Part shown: positions 33,325 through 42,163 of the stretch, in pieces
Numbering within the stretch: position 1 is the first letter of the stretch
Layout: each line of letters begins with the position of its first letter
Source of the DNA: Thainema sp966674685
Lineage (GTDB): Bacteria > Cyanobacteriota > Cyanobacteriia > Phormidesmidales > Phormidesmidaceae
Assembly (NCBI GenBank): GCA_966674685.1
Contig: CBKWJC010000031.1
Coordinates: forward strand, 1-64,000
Reading direction: 5' to 3'
DNA: 64,000 bases
Program-made: the position numbers and the translations under genes
The notes under the pieces: model-generated
Databases searched by the model: none
The model's input: the letters and a program-made list of their open reading frames with translations, nothing else
What the model was told of the DNA's origin: nothing

Positions 33325-33371
33325 GGAAATTGTTTGGTAGCGCGGCTCAGCCGCGCTACCAAACAATTTCC
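33325..33371. repeat. Perfect 23-bp inverted repeat around GCGCGGCT
   Basis: GGAAATTGTTTGGTAGCGCG-GCT, one central C, then the exact complement. It lies upstream of htrA in the gap shared with the DUF928 gene, so it is not simply a terminator of an adjacent gene. Its core GCGCGGCT-AGCCGCGC recurs at 52481-52519. Confidence 0.88.
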
Positions 33372-33487
33372 GATAAAGTTTAATTTAGAAACGTTGGTCT
33401 GATTGATTGACAGGATATGGAGCGTTCTAAACATCATCCAACTCCATCAGTCCTGCTACCGATGCTTTAAATTATGGCTACATAATC

Positions 33488-33630
33488 AATACTCAGCATC
33501 AATACTCAGCACTTAAGGAAGTGAGGAGTGAGGAGTGAGGGGTGAGGCTTATTCTGGTTACTCATCACTCAGCACTCAGCACTTAAAAGTAAGGCGAGAG
33601 GAGTGAGGCTTATTCTGGTCACTCAGCGCT
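33488..33630. repeat. Short tandem heptamer repeats (STRR-like)
   Basis: Runs of ACTCAGC and GAGTGAG/GAGGAGTG heptamers, with the 22-base segment TGAGGCTTATTCTGGT-(T/C)-ACTCA duplicated at a 61-base interval (33543 and 33604). Such degenerate heptamer arrays are well known from cyanobacteria. Confidence 0.8.
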
Positions 33631-33817
33631 GATTTCATCTGTGGTGCTGATTCATAGAACTGGTATGACTTCATTATTCCGGATGCTGATGGCAATTTAC
33701 AGAGAAAACAAAGTAGGCTGGATGCAGTTCTATCCACCTGCATTCGCTTATTCCTGTTATCTCACTATGATTCGTCCGTTTTGGGTTCGCCTGTTTTGCG
33801 ATCGCGCTTCCCTCGCC

Positions 33818-34552
33818 ATGAACGTTGAAACACCTCAAACATTGCTACTCCAACGATTCGGATTATTAGCTGGTGGCCTGTGCTTAACCCTGCCCCTGTG
33901 GGCAACTCCGGCAGCAGCACAATTTATACCGCCCGATGCGGGTTTACCAGGACGACGGGCTAGCGGCGGCACCCGTGGTGGCTGTGTGATGGGTAGCCCC
34001 TCAAATCTAATTGCCCTGTTGCCCGAGAGCAATGTGGGACAAACGACCCAGGCATTTCCGACCTTTCGCTGGTATGTGCCCCAGTCGAGGGCTGAGGCCA
34101 TGCGCTTTCAACTTTATGCGGCTGACCCCAATCAGGCTGATTCCGAGGGCGTACTCATTTATGAAAGCGTACAGCCTGCACCGACTGAAGGCGGTATTGT
34201 TAGCCTGTCGCTGCCGTCAACAGGAGAAGCGCAACCGCTGATTATGGGTCGCACCTATCGCTGGTCAGTCGATCTAATTTGTACTGCCGAAAATCCAGGG
34301 CCGAGTTTGAATATTACGGGCTGGGTGCAGCGAATTATGCTGAACGCTGAGGTTGCCACTGCGCTGGCCGATGCGGATCGAGAGGAACAAATCGAAATCT
34401 ACGGCGCTAACGGCATTTGGTTTGATTATCTAGATGCGATCGCAGCAATTCCACCCAGCGATCAGGATGAGGCCAATACCCTCTTATTCGAGACATTGAC
34501 CATTGTTGGCTTAGATGAGCTAGCCAATTTATACAGTGATGCCTCTCAGTGA
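33818..34552 (+). CDS. DUF928 domain secreted protein
   Basis: A 244-residue precursor. The signal peptide is clear (LLLQRFGLLAGGLCLTLPLWATPAAAQF, cleavage after AAA). The mature part has GRRASGGTRGGC near its start, FRWYVPQSRAEAMRFQLY and GRTYRWSVDLIC, the usual DUF928 pattern, and ends with the helical IWFDYLDAIAAIP element. DUF928 proteins are common in cyanobacteria and often sit near CHAT or two-component genes; none is adjacent here, and the function is unknown. The ATG is chosen because it puts the signal peptide at the very N-terminus; the frame is open further upstream through repeat DNA. Confidence 0.85.
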   Translation: MNVETPQTLLLQRFGLLAGGLCLTLPLWATPAAAQFIPPDAGLPGRRASGGTRGGCVMGSPSNLIALLPESNVGQTTQAFPTFRWYVPQSRAEAMRFQLYAADPNQADSEGVLIYESVQPAPTEGGIVSLSLPSTGEAQPLIMGRTYRWSVDLICTAENPGPSLNITGWVQRIMLNAEVATALADADREEQIEIYGANGIWFDYLDAIAAIPPSDQDEANTLLFETLTIVGLDELANLYSDASQ

Positions 34553-34628
34553 TACCGTTCTGACTGATCCCGTTTTGATTGATAGGGCTGTGGGGGCAAG
34601 GGGAGCGGGTCTGTTTATAGCTGAATTT

Positions 34629-34671
34629 CGAAACGTTCAAACGTTTAAATGTTTAAATGTTCTAACGTTGC
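34629..34671. repeat. AACGTTCA-type octamer repeats, second locus
   Basis: CGAAACGTTCAAACGTTTAAATG continues as TTTAAATGTTCTAACGTTG. These are successive 8-base variants of the unit also found at 31804-31838. Confidence 0.6.
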
Positions 34672-34728
34672 CAGCGTTTCCCAATCTCTTAACCAGCGTG
34701 ATCATGCCTGATCGAAACGGAATAAACC

Positions 34729-35511
34729 CTAACCCAGCGAAACATCCAGCACCATCATCACCACAAAGCCCGTCATCAAACCAGCGGTTGCTGCCTGCTC
34801 ATAGCCCAAGCGGTTTGATTCCGGAATAATCTCATCGCTAATCACAAACAGCATCGCGCCTGCTGCAAATCCCATTGCCCAGGGCAAAATTGGCTGCGCC
34901 ACGGAAACTGCTGCGGCTCCGATTAGACCCCCTATCGGTTCTACAAGCCCTGTTGCGAGGCTAATGCCCAGAGCGCTCCAGCGAGAATAGCGTTCCGTAA
35001 TGAGGGATAGCGCAACGACTAGCCCTTCCGGCATGTTCTGTAGACCAATTCCTGTTGCTAGTGCAATGCCGTTGGATACGTCGCCTCCGCCGAAGCCCAC
35101 TCCGACCGCTAAGCCTTCAGGAAAATTGTGGATTGTGATGGCAATGATGAATAGCCAAATCCGCCGCAAAGCCCGCTTATTGGAACCTTCTGGCCCTTTG
35201 ATGAAGTGCTCATGGGGAAAGTAGCGATTGCTCAGCCAGAGAAAGACGCCACCTAGAATCACGCCTGCTGCCACGATTAGGGCGGACAGTGACTCATTAT
35301 CCGTGACGTTAACTGCGGCTTCCAAGCCGGGAATAATCAGCGAAAAGGCCGACGCCGCCAGCATGACGCCAGCGCCAAAGCCGAGCATAATGCCCTGTGC
35401 ATTTTTGGAAATTTGTCGCAAAAATAGAATTGGTAGTGACCCAACGCCAGTTCCTAGTCCTGCAATGAAACTAGCGAGTAGTCCCAACCCAATAACGGCA
35501 TTTGATTCCAC
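34729..35511 (-). CDS. ZIP family metal transporter
   Basis: A 260-residue inner-membrane protein with eight hydrophobic segments. The two metal-site helices carry HNFPEGLAVGVGF (TM4) and LQNMPEGLVVALS (TM5), with a third contact in GLVEPIGG. The cytoplasmic loop between TM3 and TM4 has a short His/Glu motif (FPHEHF). It resembles ZupT/GufA importers of zinc, iron or other divalent cations. The start is GTG. No metal-regulator gene or Fur/Zur-like box is evident. Confidence 0.9.
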   Translation of the reverse strand: MESNAVIGLGLLASFIAGLGTGVGSLPILFLRQISKNAQGIMLGFGAGVMLAASAFSLIIPGLEAAVNVTDNESLSALIVAAGVILGGVFLWLSNRYFPHEHFIKGPEGSNKRALRRIWLFIIAITIHNFPEGLAVGVGFGGGDVSNGIALATGIGLQNMPEGLVVALSLITERYSRWSALGISLATGLVEPIGGLIGAAAVSVAQPILPWAMGFAAGAMLFVISDEIIPESNRLGYEQAATAGLMTGFVVMMVLDVSLG

Positions 35512-35555
35512 GATTTAAGGCTCAAATAAGGAGAGTTTGATGATCAATTCAGAAT

Positions 35556-36755
35556 TTAGTGAGACCATTCGCTAGACCCTATTGTAAGTGCATCGTAAGT
35601 GCGGCCTCGCCAGCTTTTCGGCCTCTGTAGGGATGAAAGATAGATTCTGATTACGGCCAGCGGATCGGCCAAAGGTGAGAGCCAGAATGCCCATGCACCT
35701 TTTGCTTCAGAAAGATCATAGGACGGCGCGATCGCAGCGAGTAGCGCAAATCGAATCAAGCACAAAATCCCGTTACTCAGGCCAACGGCCAGTATAGGTA
35801 AACTGTCGTACCCCAAGGCATACAGTCCGCCAAAGATCGGCGCTAATAGCCACGGTAAGCCCTGCACTGCCGTCAGAAATCCTAAATCGCCCCATGTTTG
35901 ACCGACGGAACAGGCATCTTTCAAATCCAGTGAGCGGCCCCATTCGCGCCAGGTTTCCGCCATCCCTTCATACATTCGTACCTGAATGAGCTTCGCCCCA
36001 TCCCAGAAGCCAACTTTGGCACCATTAGCCGCCGCATAGCGAGCCAGCGTCACATCATCACAAAACGACTGACGAGCGCTGCTGTAGCCTCCCAGACTAG
36101 CCAGCACCGATCGCCGACACAAGAAGCACTGACCGTTGGCCATGACTCGCTCAGCCGTCCCCTCGCCTGCTCCGGATGGGCCAAAGCGGTATACCAGTGT
36201 CATCAGCAGGGCAGGTTGCAGCCAGCATTCTCCGGCTGTTTTCAAAATGAACTGGGGAGAAAGCGAAACTAAATCGTAACCAGCGGACTCGGCAGCAGTG
36301 ATTAGACCTGCAATTAGACCGGGCTTAGGTTTTGTATCGGCATCAATTCCCAGCACCCATTGACTCTGTTCGCTGCTGTGCAAGAAACCTGTATGCAGCG
36401 CCCAGGGCCGACCGACCCAATCAGCGGGCAGGGGATCATCTTCAATCAGCCGAAAGCGGGGATCGCGTTGTCGCTGCTGTTTTACCAGATCTTGAGTGCC
36501 GTCCTGAGAACGGCTGTCAACGACAATTACTTCTCGCAGCTCATAGCTTTGGCGACTCAATCCGTCTAGGCAAGGCTGAAGTCGTGCGGCTTCGTTGAGA
36601 GTGGGCACCACAACGCTTACCTGACCGAGTAAGCCTGGATGAGGAGATTGGGGAGATAGTGGCGCTCGGCGCTTTGGCCCTTGCGATAGGCGCGATAGTA
36701 AAACCGCGATCGCAGGTAGTTGCAGCACCAAAATTAGGAGTGCGATCGCATTCAT
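35556..36755 (-). CDS. cruG: Glycosyltransferase family 2, probable carotenoid 2'-O-glycosyltransferase
   Basis: A 399-residue membrane-attached GT-A enzyme. An N-terminal hydrophobic helix is followed by VSVVVPTLNEAARLQPCL, VIVVDSRSQDGT and LGIDADTKP (metal-binding DxD). Further on are GQCFLCRRSVL and SFCDDVTLARYA, and the C-terminal segments are hydrophobic (FGGLYALGYDSLPILAVGL). It lies next to and downstream of the CruF-type gene, the arrangement known for myxol 2'-glycoside (myxoxanthophyll) synthesis, in which CruG attaches the sugar. The gene name rests on that pairing as well as on sequence. The ATG is preferred to an in-frame GTG seven codons upstream. Confidence 0.83.
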   Translation of the reverse strand: MNAIALLILVLQLPAIAVLLSRLSQGPKRRAPLSPQSPHPGLLGQVSVVVPTLNEAARLQPCLDGLSRQSYELREVIVVDSRSQDGTQDLVKQQRQRDPRFRLIEDDPLPADWVGRPWALHTGFLHSSEQSQWVLGIDADTKPKPGLIAGLITAAESAGYDLVSLSPQFILKTAGECWLQPALLMTLVYRFGPSGAGEGTAERVMANGQCFLCRRSVLASLGGYSSARQSFCDDVTLARYAAANGAKVGFWDGAKLIQVRMYEGMAETWREWGRSLDLKDACSVGQTWGDLGFLTAVQGLPWLLAPIFGGLYALGYDSLPILAVGLSNGILCLIRFALLAAIAPSYDLSEAKGAWAFWLSPLADPLAVIRIYLSSLQRPKSWRGRTYDALTIGSSEWSH

Positions 36756-36914
36756 CTCAACTTCCAATCCTTCCACTGGCTTTTGGCTCTTTAGGCTCTA
36801 CAAATAACGTGCGCTGCTGTAGGGGCAGGTTTGCAGCTAGGTGACGGAACCAATCAAAACTGGCTATCAGAACTCGCCCCTATGCCAATTCTGGAAATGA
36901 ACCATGATTCCGCG

Positions 36915-36934
36915 AGGTGGGCATCGCCCACCTT
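36915..36934. repeat. Short dispersed palindrome AGGTGGGC
   Basis: AGGTGGGCATCGCCCACCTT lies between cruF and cruG. It is a common cyanobacterial intergenic hairpin. Confidence 0.6.
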
Positions 36935-36997
36935 ATGCAACTATTCAACCCAGATGTTTAACCCAGATATTCAACCCAGATTGCTCACAAGTGCCGT

Positions 36998-37945
36998 CTA
37001 TTTCAAAACGCCAACTGTTGTTGTAGCCACTTCAGCTCCTAATTCTTGTGGAGCCGTGCCGATCGCGGGTGCATCGGTCAAGACAGGAGCCACAGCAACT
37101 TTGGGCGTGAAATACCAGCAGACCAAAGCGGGAATTGCGCCTAGCACCAGACCCAACAGCACGGGCGTCACGATACCGCTGGCCAAACTCATGATCGTGG
37201 CGAAGGCAAAATTGCTCAGATAAATCGCCAGCGGCAGCGACAATTGCATTTGGGTAAAGGCAAAGACTCGTTTGCGCCAAAACAAAGCGGCAACGGTCAT
37301 AAAGGTTGCACCTGTACCGAACCATCCGGCAAAGTTCTGATAGGGCATCCCAAAAAATGCGCCTTCCTGATGCCAATACCAAAACGGCATTTCGGTTTGG
37401 CTCATGGCTGGGTCAAGCACAAAGTCCCAGGATGTGAGCAGCAGGGCACCTAGACCAATGCAGATCAACTGACGACCAATGCCCATCGGGATGGTTACAC
37501 CGTTGTTCACGCGCGATAGCCCGCCCCGTGCCAGCAGGTAGGCGGAAAGGCCCAAGTAGAACCAGGAGAGGGGAATGGTGAACGGGACGAGGCCAGCAAT
37601 TTTGTAGCCTAATCCGCTCAGATAGCTATAGTCGCCAAACGGGAAGCCAGTACTGGTTCCCAGCAGCTCGCTACTCAGCGAAATCAAAATCGCTGGAATC
37701 ATGAACGCCAGCCAGGTTTTCGTGCCCAAATTGCGATAGGCGTAAATGGCAACTGCGATCGCACCCAGCAGGATATAGGACACGCCGCCGCCCGCCATGC
37801 TCCAGCTAAACATCATGTGTCCGCCTGGGACATGATCCAAAAATTCTGGATTGGGAACGACCAGCAGCAACCCTGCTAGACCGAACGCCATCGACACAAT
37901 ATGTCCGATTAAACAGTACCGTTCTGCAACGACCAACCGATTCAT
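36998..37945 (-). CDS. cruF: Carotenoid 1',2'-hydratase, CruF type
   Basis: A 315-residue integral membrane protein with about eight hydrophobic segments. It matches the CruF/DUF422 carotenoid-biosynthesis family: GHIVSMAFGLAGLLLV, SSELLGTSTGFPFGDYSY, LGYKIAGLVPFTIPLSWFYLG, and LTSWDFVLDPAMSQTEMPFWYWHQEGAFFGMPYQNFAGWFGTG near residues 205-250. CruF adds water to the psi end of gamma-carotene at C-1' on the route to myxoxanthophyll. The next gene on the strand is the glycosyltransferase expected for the following step. The inner ATG (MNRLVVAERYC) is chosen because GGGGAG precedes it; an ATG 22 codons earlier is possible. Confidence 0.88.
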   Translation of the reverse strand: MNRLVVAERYCLIGHIVSMAFGLAGLLLVVPNPEFLDHVPGGHMMFSWSMAGGGVSYILLGAIAVAIYAYRNLGTKTWLAFMIPAILISLSSELLGTSTGFPFGDYSYLSGLGYKIAGLVPFTIPLSWFYLGLSAYLLARGGLSRVNNGVTIPMGIGRQLICIGLGALLLTSWDFVLDPAMSQTEMPFWYWHQEGAFFGMPYQNFAGWFGTGATFMTVAALFWRKRVFAFTQMQLSLPLAIYLSNFAFATIMSLASGIVTPVLLGLVLGAIPALVCWYFTPKVAVAPVLTDAPAIGTAPQELGAEVATTTVGVLK

Positions 37946-38414
37946 AACTGAATTCTCCCCAACTGCCACTCGCAGAAATATCGCTAAAAGATGCCAGCAT
38001 ACACCAATCATTCAGTTGTCGGCTGCTGTAGCTTTGGTGTACGTCACTCACAAATTAGGATGCTACTAGTGATGAATAGTAATCAATACTTGTGATTGGC
38101 ATTTAGATTTCTTTAATCGTGCCGCAACTTATAAGTTTTGTAAACTTAAGCTTGTTTGAGTTCTGATCTGCGATCGCGCTTCAGAACGATATCCCCTCGC
38201 AAAATCTGGGTAAAAATCATCCTGACCGAGCCATTTTTCGATAGTCTCTTAAAGGAATCGCGCATGGTAGTTCTTAAAAGTCATAATTTTTTGTTGTATG
38301 AGCAGTGCCTACCCAACAAAATCATGACCTAAGCACCACTACCCGCATGTTATGCGTCTTCGACACGAACTTGCTGTATTAGCCTCTACTGAGGCGACTT
38401 GAGGATATAAGACT
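37946..38414. other. Divergent intergenic region between cruF and the F420-ligase-like gene
   Basis: No gene. It contains an imperfect hairpin at about 38279-38330 (GTCATAATTTTTTGTTG against CAACAAAATCATGAC) and otherwise AT-rich sequence that should hold promoters for both directions. I could not assign boxes. Confidence 0.4.
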
Positions 38415-39605
38415 ATGGCAACAATCGGCATTGGCATTGGCATTCTAGTGCTCCTGGTGATTCTAGGGCTGGTGCTGTTTGAGCTTCAGTATCGGCGACG
38501 CCAGGGCAATGCCTTGGCGCTGACCTCTGGTGACTGGAACATTGAGGTGTATGAGCCAGATTACTACCGCATATTGGGGGATTTAGAATTTCAAAACCTG
38601 ACCCGTAAGTTAGAGATTATGGTGCCAGAGGTACATGCCGAAGCAACTCTGCTATCCAGCAGTTCTTTGACACAGACAACGCATACCGTGCGCCTCCGTC
38701 CCAATCACCCCGATATGCCGTCTCGGCCCGATGACTACTGGTTTGCCTATATCGTCAAAGGCGCAAAAACGACCCATCTCGAAATTGAAATCGAGATCAG
38801 CGGCCCAGAATTGCGGAAACTCAAAGCCCTCTGGGTCAGGATTGAATACGTCACCTACGGCCCCCAGGGACGAATTCCCAAGCGCAAACATGTGGTGGTG
38901 CCGCTAAAGTTTCCCGCAGTTGATCCCAATCAAGCCGCTTGGCGTCCCACTGCCGACGCCGACATCTTGCCGATTCCCACCCATTTATTGACCCACCTCG
39001 ACACCCCGGTTGAGATTGTGAAGCGCTACGTTGCCCCCTATGCTCAACCGGGCGACATTGTCACGCTGGGAGAAACCCCAGTTGCCATCATGCAGGGGCG
39101 CTGGCGGCATCCAACAGACGTTAAACCCGGCTGGCTGGCGCGGCACATTTGCTATTACTTTCTACCAACTTCCAGTCTGGCAACTGCCTGCGGTATGCAA
39201 ACGCTAGTGGATGAAGTCGGCGCGTGGCGGGTCGGTTTTGCATTTATTGGCGGTAGCCTAATGCGTCTGTTGTTTAGATACAGGGGTGGTTTTTATCAGC
39301 TAGCAGGAGAACAAGCCCGCCTAATTGATGATGTCACGGGAACACTGCCCCCCTATGATCAATTCATCGTACTGGGTCCAGACAATCCACAGCAGGTTGT
39401 TGACCAAATCCGAGCCGAAACAGGTCTCGCGGCTGCGATCGTAGACGTGAACGACTTAAAAGCGGTTAAGATATTGGCAGCAACGTCTGACGTATCCCTT
39501 CCCCTACTGGAACGGGCTCTGATTGACAATCCAGCGGGTAATGCAGATGAGCAAACGCCACTTGTTTTAATTCGTCCCGCTGTTTCGCCAACTTTGACCT
39601 CATAA
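38415..39605 (+). CDS. Membrane-anchored F420-0:gamma-glutamyl ligase-like protein
   Basis: A 396-residue protein. A single N-terminal transmembrane helix (IGIGIGILVLLVILGLVLFEL) is followed by a beta-rich region (about 40-180) peculiar to this cyanobacterial group. A domain like CofE/FbiB ligase comes next (about 195-390): VKRYVAPYAQPGDIVTLGETPVAIMQGR, then GGFYQLAGEQARLIDDVTGTLPPYDQFIVLGP and AAIVDVNDLKAVKILAAT. CofE adds glutamates to coenzyme F420, which most cyanobacteria are not known to need in this form, so the real substrate is unclear. It begins a same-strand run leading to a GNAT gene and ruvX. Confidence 0.75.
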   Translation: MATIGIGIGILVLLVILGLVLFELQYRRRQGNALALTSGDWNIEVYEPDYYRILGDLEFQNLTRKLEIMVPEVHAEATLLSSSSLTQTTHTVRLRPNHPDMPSRPDDYWFAYIVKGAKTTHLEIEIEISGPELRKLKALWVRIEYVTYGPQGRIPKRKHVVVPLKFPAVDPNQAAWRPTADADILPIPTHLLTHLDTPVEIVKRYVAPYAQPGDIVTLGETPVAIMQGRWRHPTDVKPGWLARHICYYFLPTSSLATACGMQTLVDEVGAWRVGFAFIGGSLMRLLFRYRGGFYQLAGEQARLIDDVTGTLPPYDQFIVLGPDNPQQVVDQIRAETGLAAAIVDVNDLKAVKILAATSDVSLPLLERALIDNPAGNADEQTPLVLIRPAVSPTLTS

Positions 39606-39672
39606 AACAGGGTGCTTTTCGAAGGGTTACTTTGGGTGTCTGGCTCGTCCGTTGTATTTAGGTTGGACTCCA

Positions 39673-41001
39673 ATGGCCTTAGCAACCTCCCAAAACACTT
39701 CCTTTGTTGTTCGTCCCGTTCAGTATAAAGATCTGGACGAGCTTGAGTCGTTCTTTGAGAAAGAAGAGGACGGTAGCGTTGCTAACCAGCTCTATCCAGA
39801 TATGCCGACCCATCAGCGGTTTGAGCAAATGCGGCGATGGTATGTGCCGCTAAAGTTTCTTAGCCTGATGCCGCGCCCGATTAAGCAATTGTTCTATACC
39901 TACGTAGCGGTTCAAAGTAACCAGCTCTGCGGGTTAATCCAGGTTTCTCCCTTTAATCGCACCCGCAGCACCTGGCGCGTGGATCAAGTGGCGGTTGATT
40001 CCTCCAAATTAAATGGATCAGGTGATGAGCAGCTTAAGCTGGCATCGGATGCTGGCTCACTGCTGCTGCGGCACTGCTTCGAGTCTTTTTGGGAAGCCCG
40101 GACTTGGCTACTGGAAGTTAGCGTTAATGATAAGGATTCACTGGCTCTCTATCGACAAAACGGATTTCAACCCCTGGCTCATCTGACCTACTGGGCGCTC
40201 AAGCCCGAGCAGCTCAAGACTCTCGCTGAGCAGGAACCGACTCTACCCAATCTATTGCCAGTGAGTAATGCCGATGCTCAACTGCTTTACCAGTTAGATA
40301 CGGCGTCTATGCCTCCGTTAGTGCGGCAGGTTTTTGATCATCAAATTCAAGATTTCAAGACGGGATTATTCAGTTCCTGCATTGATACGGTGCGCCACTG
40401 GCTCAACCGCACCGAAGTCGTCAGTGGATATGTGTTTGAATCACAGCGCAAGGCGGCTATTGGCTATTTCCGCGTGGAATGCTGTCGCGATGGTAGCCGC
40501 GCTCATCGGGCCAAACTAACGGTGCATCCAGCCTATACCTGGCTGTATCCAGAACTGGTTTCTCAAATGGCACGCATTGTCCAAACTTTTCCTGAGCAGA
40601 CCCTGCATTTATCCTCTTCGGATTATCAGCCCGAGCGAGAGGAGTATCTGACGCGGATTGAGGCTAGCCCGATTGAACAGACTCTCATGATGTCTCGCTC
40701 GGTGTGGCACAAGCTGCGGGAATCGAAGCCTGTTTCGCTGGATGCGCTACAGCTATCCGATATGCTGCAAGGATTACAGCCCTCACGCAAGCCTGTACCG
40801 GGTCGGATGTCATGGCGAATGTCGCCCTCTTCGCAACCGTCTGTTCCCTATCATGAATCAACGGCTTTACCGGATTCTGACGTGACAGGCAATGGTCACA
40901 GCGATAGCAACGGAGCACAAAGCCGTGACTTAGCCGCTGATGCTCGTCATAAGTCAGGGCGCAACTTCCCGGACTTATCCCAAGATGGCTCATCGGGTTA
41001 A
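39673..41001 (+). CDS. GNAT family N-acetyltransferase with C-terminal extension
   Basis: A 442-residue protein. Residues 10-180 form a GNAT fold: FVVRPVQYKDLDELESFF at the start, LCGLIQVSPF, TWRVDQVAVD, and a final DSLALYRQNGFQPL typical of the acetyl-CoA-binding end. Residues 200-360 are a second, more diverged alpha/beta unit (GYFRVECCRDGSRAHRAKLTVHPAY) that could be a second GNAT-like half. The last 80 residues are polar and disordered. The substrate is unknown. Its stop codon is nine bases before ruvX, so the two are very probably co-transcribed. An in-frame TTG lies seven codons upstream. Confidence 0.82.
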   Translation: MALATSQNTSFVVRPVQYKDLDELESFFEKEEDGSVANQLYPDMPTHQRFEQMRRWYVPLKFLSLMPRPIKQLFYTYVAVQSNQLCGLIQVSPFNRTRSTWRVDQVAVDSSKLNGSGDEQLKLASDAGSLLLRHCFESFWEARTWLLEVSVNDKDSLALYRQNGFQPLAHLTYWALKPEQLKTLAEQEPTLPNLLPVSNADAQLLYQLDTASMPPLVRQVFDHQIQDFKTGLFSSCIDTVRHWLNRTEVVSGYVFESQRKAAIGYFRVECCRDGSRAHRAKLTVHPAYTWLYPELVSQMARIVQTFPEQTLHLSSSDYQPEREEYLTRIEASPIEQTLMMSRSVWHKLRESKPVSLDALQLSDMLQGLQPSRKPVPGRMSWRMSPSSQPSVPYHESTALPDSDVTGNGHSDSNGAQSRDLAADARHKSGRNFPDLSQDGSSG

Positions 41002-41010
41002 GGCGCAAAG

Positions 41011-41433
41011 ATGGCAGCATCGCGTGTTTCAGCACTGGGACTCGATATTGGGCGTAAGCGGGTTGGTGTAGCGGGTTGTGACGGCATGGGGCTGATCGCG
41101 ACAGGGCTAACTACGATTCAGCGTCGATCGTTTTCCTACCTAGTTGAAGCCTTACAAGAACTCGTGAATGAGCGCCAGGTGCAGTTATTGGTAGTAGGTA
41201 TGCCCTACTCAATGGATGGCACTGTGGGGCATCAGGCACGTCAAATTCAGAAAGTTGCGGAACGGTTGTCTCAAGCGCTCGATTTGCCGATTGAATACGT
41301 TGATGAGCGATTGACCTCCTATGAAGCTGAGCAACTGTTACATGCTGAACGACGTTCTCCGTCTCAAAATAAAGCCTTGATCGACCGTAAAGCGGCGGCC
41401 ATTATTTTGCAGCAGTGGCTTGACCAACGATAG
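41011..41433 (+). CDS. ruvX: Holliday junction resolvase RuvX/YqgF family
   Basis: A 140-residue RNase H-like protein. The first active-site Asp is in LGLDIGRKRVGVA. The family also shows LLVVGMPYSMDGTVGHQA, the second acidic residue in VDERLTSYEAEQLL, and the terminal IDRKAAAIILQQWL with the third Asp. YqgF proteins take part in recombination and pre-16S rRNA processing. It is immediately downstream of the GNAT gene. In many cyanobacteria ruvX is followed by DUF3727, mltG and a YqeG gene. That order holds here except for an extra 1.8-kb stretch. Confidence 0.94.
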   Translation: MAASRVSALGLDIGRKRVGVAGCDGMGLIATGLTTIQRRSFSYLVEALQELVNERQVQLLVVGMPYSMDGTVGHQARQIQKVAERLSQALDLPIEYVDERLTSYEAEQLLHAERRSPSQNKALIDRKAAAIILQQWLDQR

Positions 41434-42163
41434 TTGCAGGTTTGGCACCTCAACGTTAGGGCTAGCGGAGTTGGCAGTTTGTTTACTCTTGGCAGCAAGT
41501 AGCAAAGTCATACAGCGTTTCCCACACTGGTGGAGTACAGAAGTGTTGCTCTGCTGGAGGCAGAAAAACACTGGATGCTCTTCATGAGGTTGGAAAAATG
41601 CTGTATGGCGATGGTCATTTTTTAGGACATTGGGAGCATCACGAATGTGTAAATATGCGGTTTTGCCCTCTCCCTAAATCCACTGTCTCAACCCAAATGA
41701 ACTCAACTATAAAAGCTGATTTTTTATATCTTAGACATATACAAAGTGGAGATACAAAAGTCAGTCTAAAAAGACTGCTGCTTTTCTGCGATCGCACATA
41801 ACCTGTAAGCTACCGATCGGTTCTGTGGTTATCTGCAGATTAACATTCTGCCTTTAGATAGTTTTCAAAGAGCTCATAATCAAGCATTTAATAGGATTTC
41901 AGATAGAAGACACGATTGATAAAAGCTTAACTTTGCTTTAATTTTAAGTTAAAGTTAAGTTCAGATGAAATTAATCTGTTGATGCGAATTCACTTTAAAA
42001 GATGTGTGAAGCTGTGCCTGTCATAGCCGATATTTCGGACGAGTCAGTAGTGCAAAAATGGCAAGCCCAAAATAATGGCTCTTCACCTAGAACGTGGCAT
42101 CTCAAACTGAGCTATTGATTTGCTTTGCCCAATTTCAGCTATAGACATGGAGCTTCTACCATT
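41434..42163. other. Long gap between ruvX and the unknown membrane protein
   Basis: No credible gene; a 67-codon frame at 41598 has no family-like features. The DNA is AT-rich, with an imperfect palindrome near 41930-41965 (CTTAACTTT...AAAGTTAAG) and one HIP1 site. It may contain the promoter of the membrane protein. Confidence 0.5.

Noticed and set aside
33488..33630. CRISPR array
   Set aside because: The repeats are degenerate heptamers without uniform repeat-spacer structure, and no cas gene is present in the window.
41598..41801. 67-codon frame downstream of ruvX
   Set aside because: Composition is not protein-like and there is no family motif; retained only as intergenic DNA.
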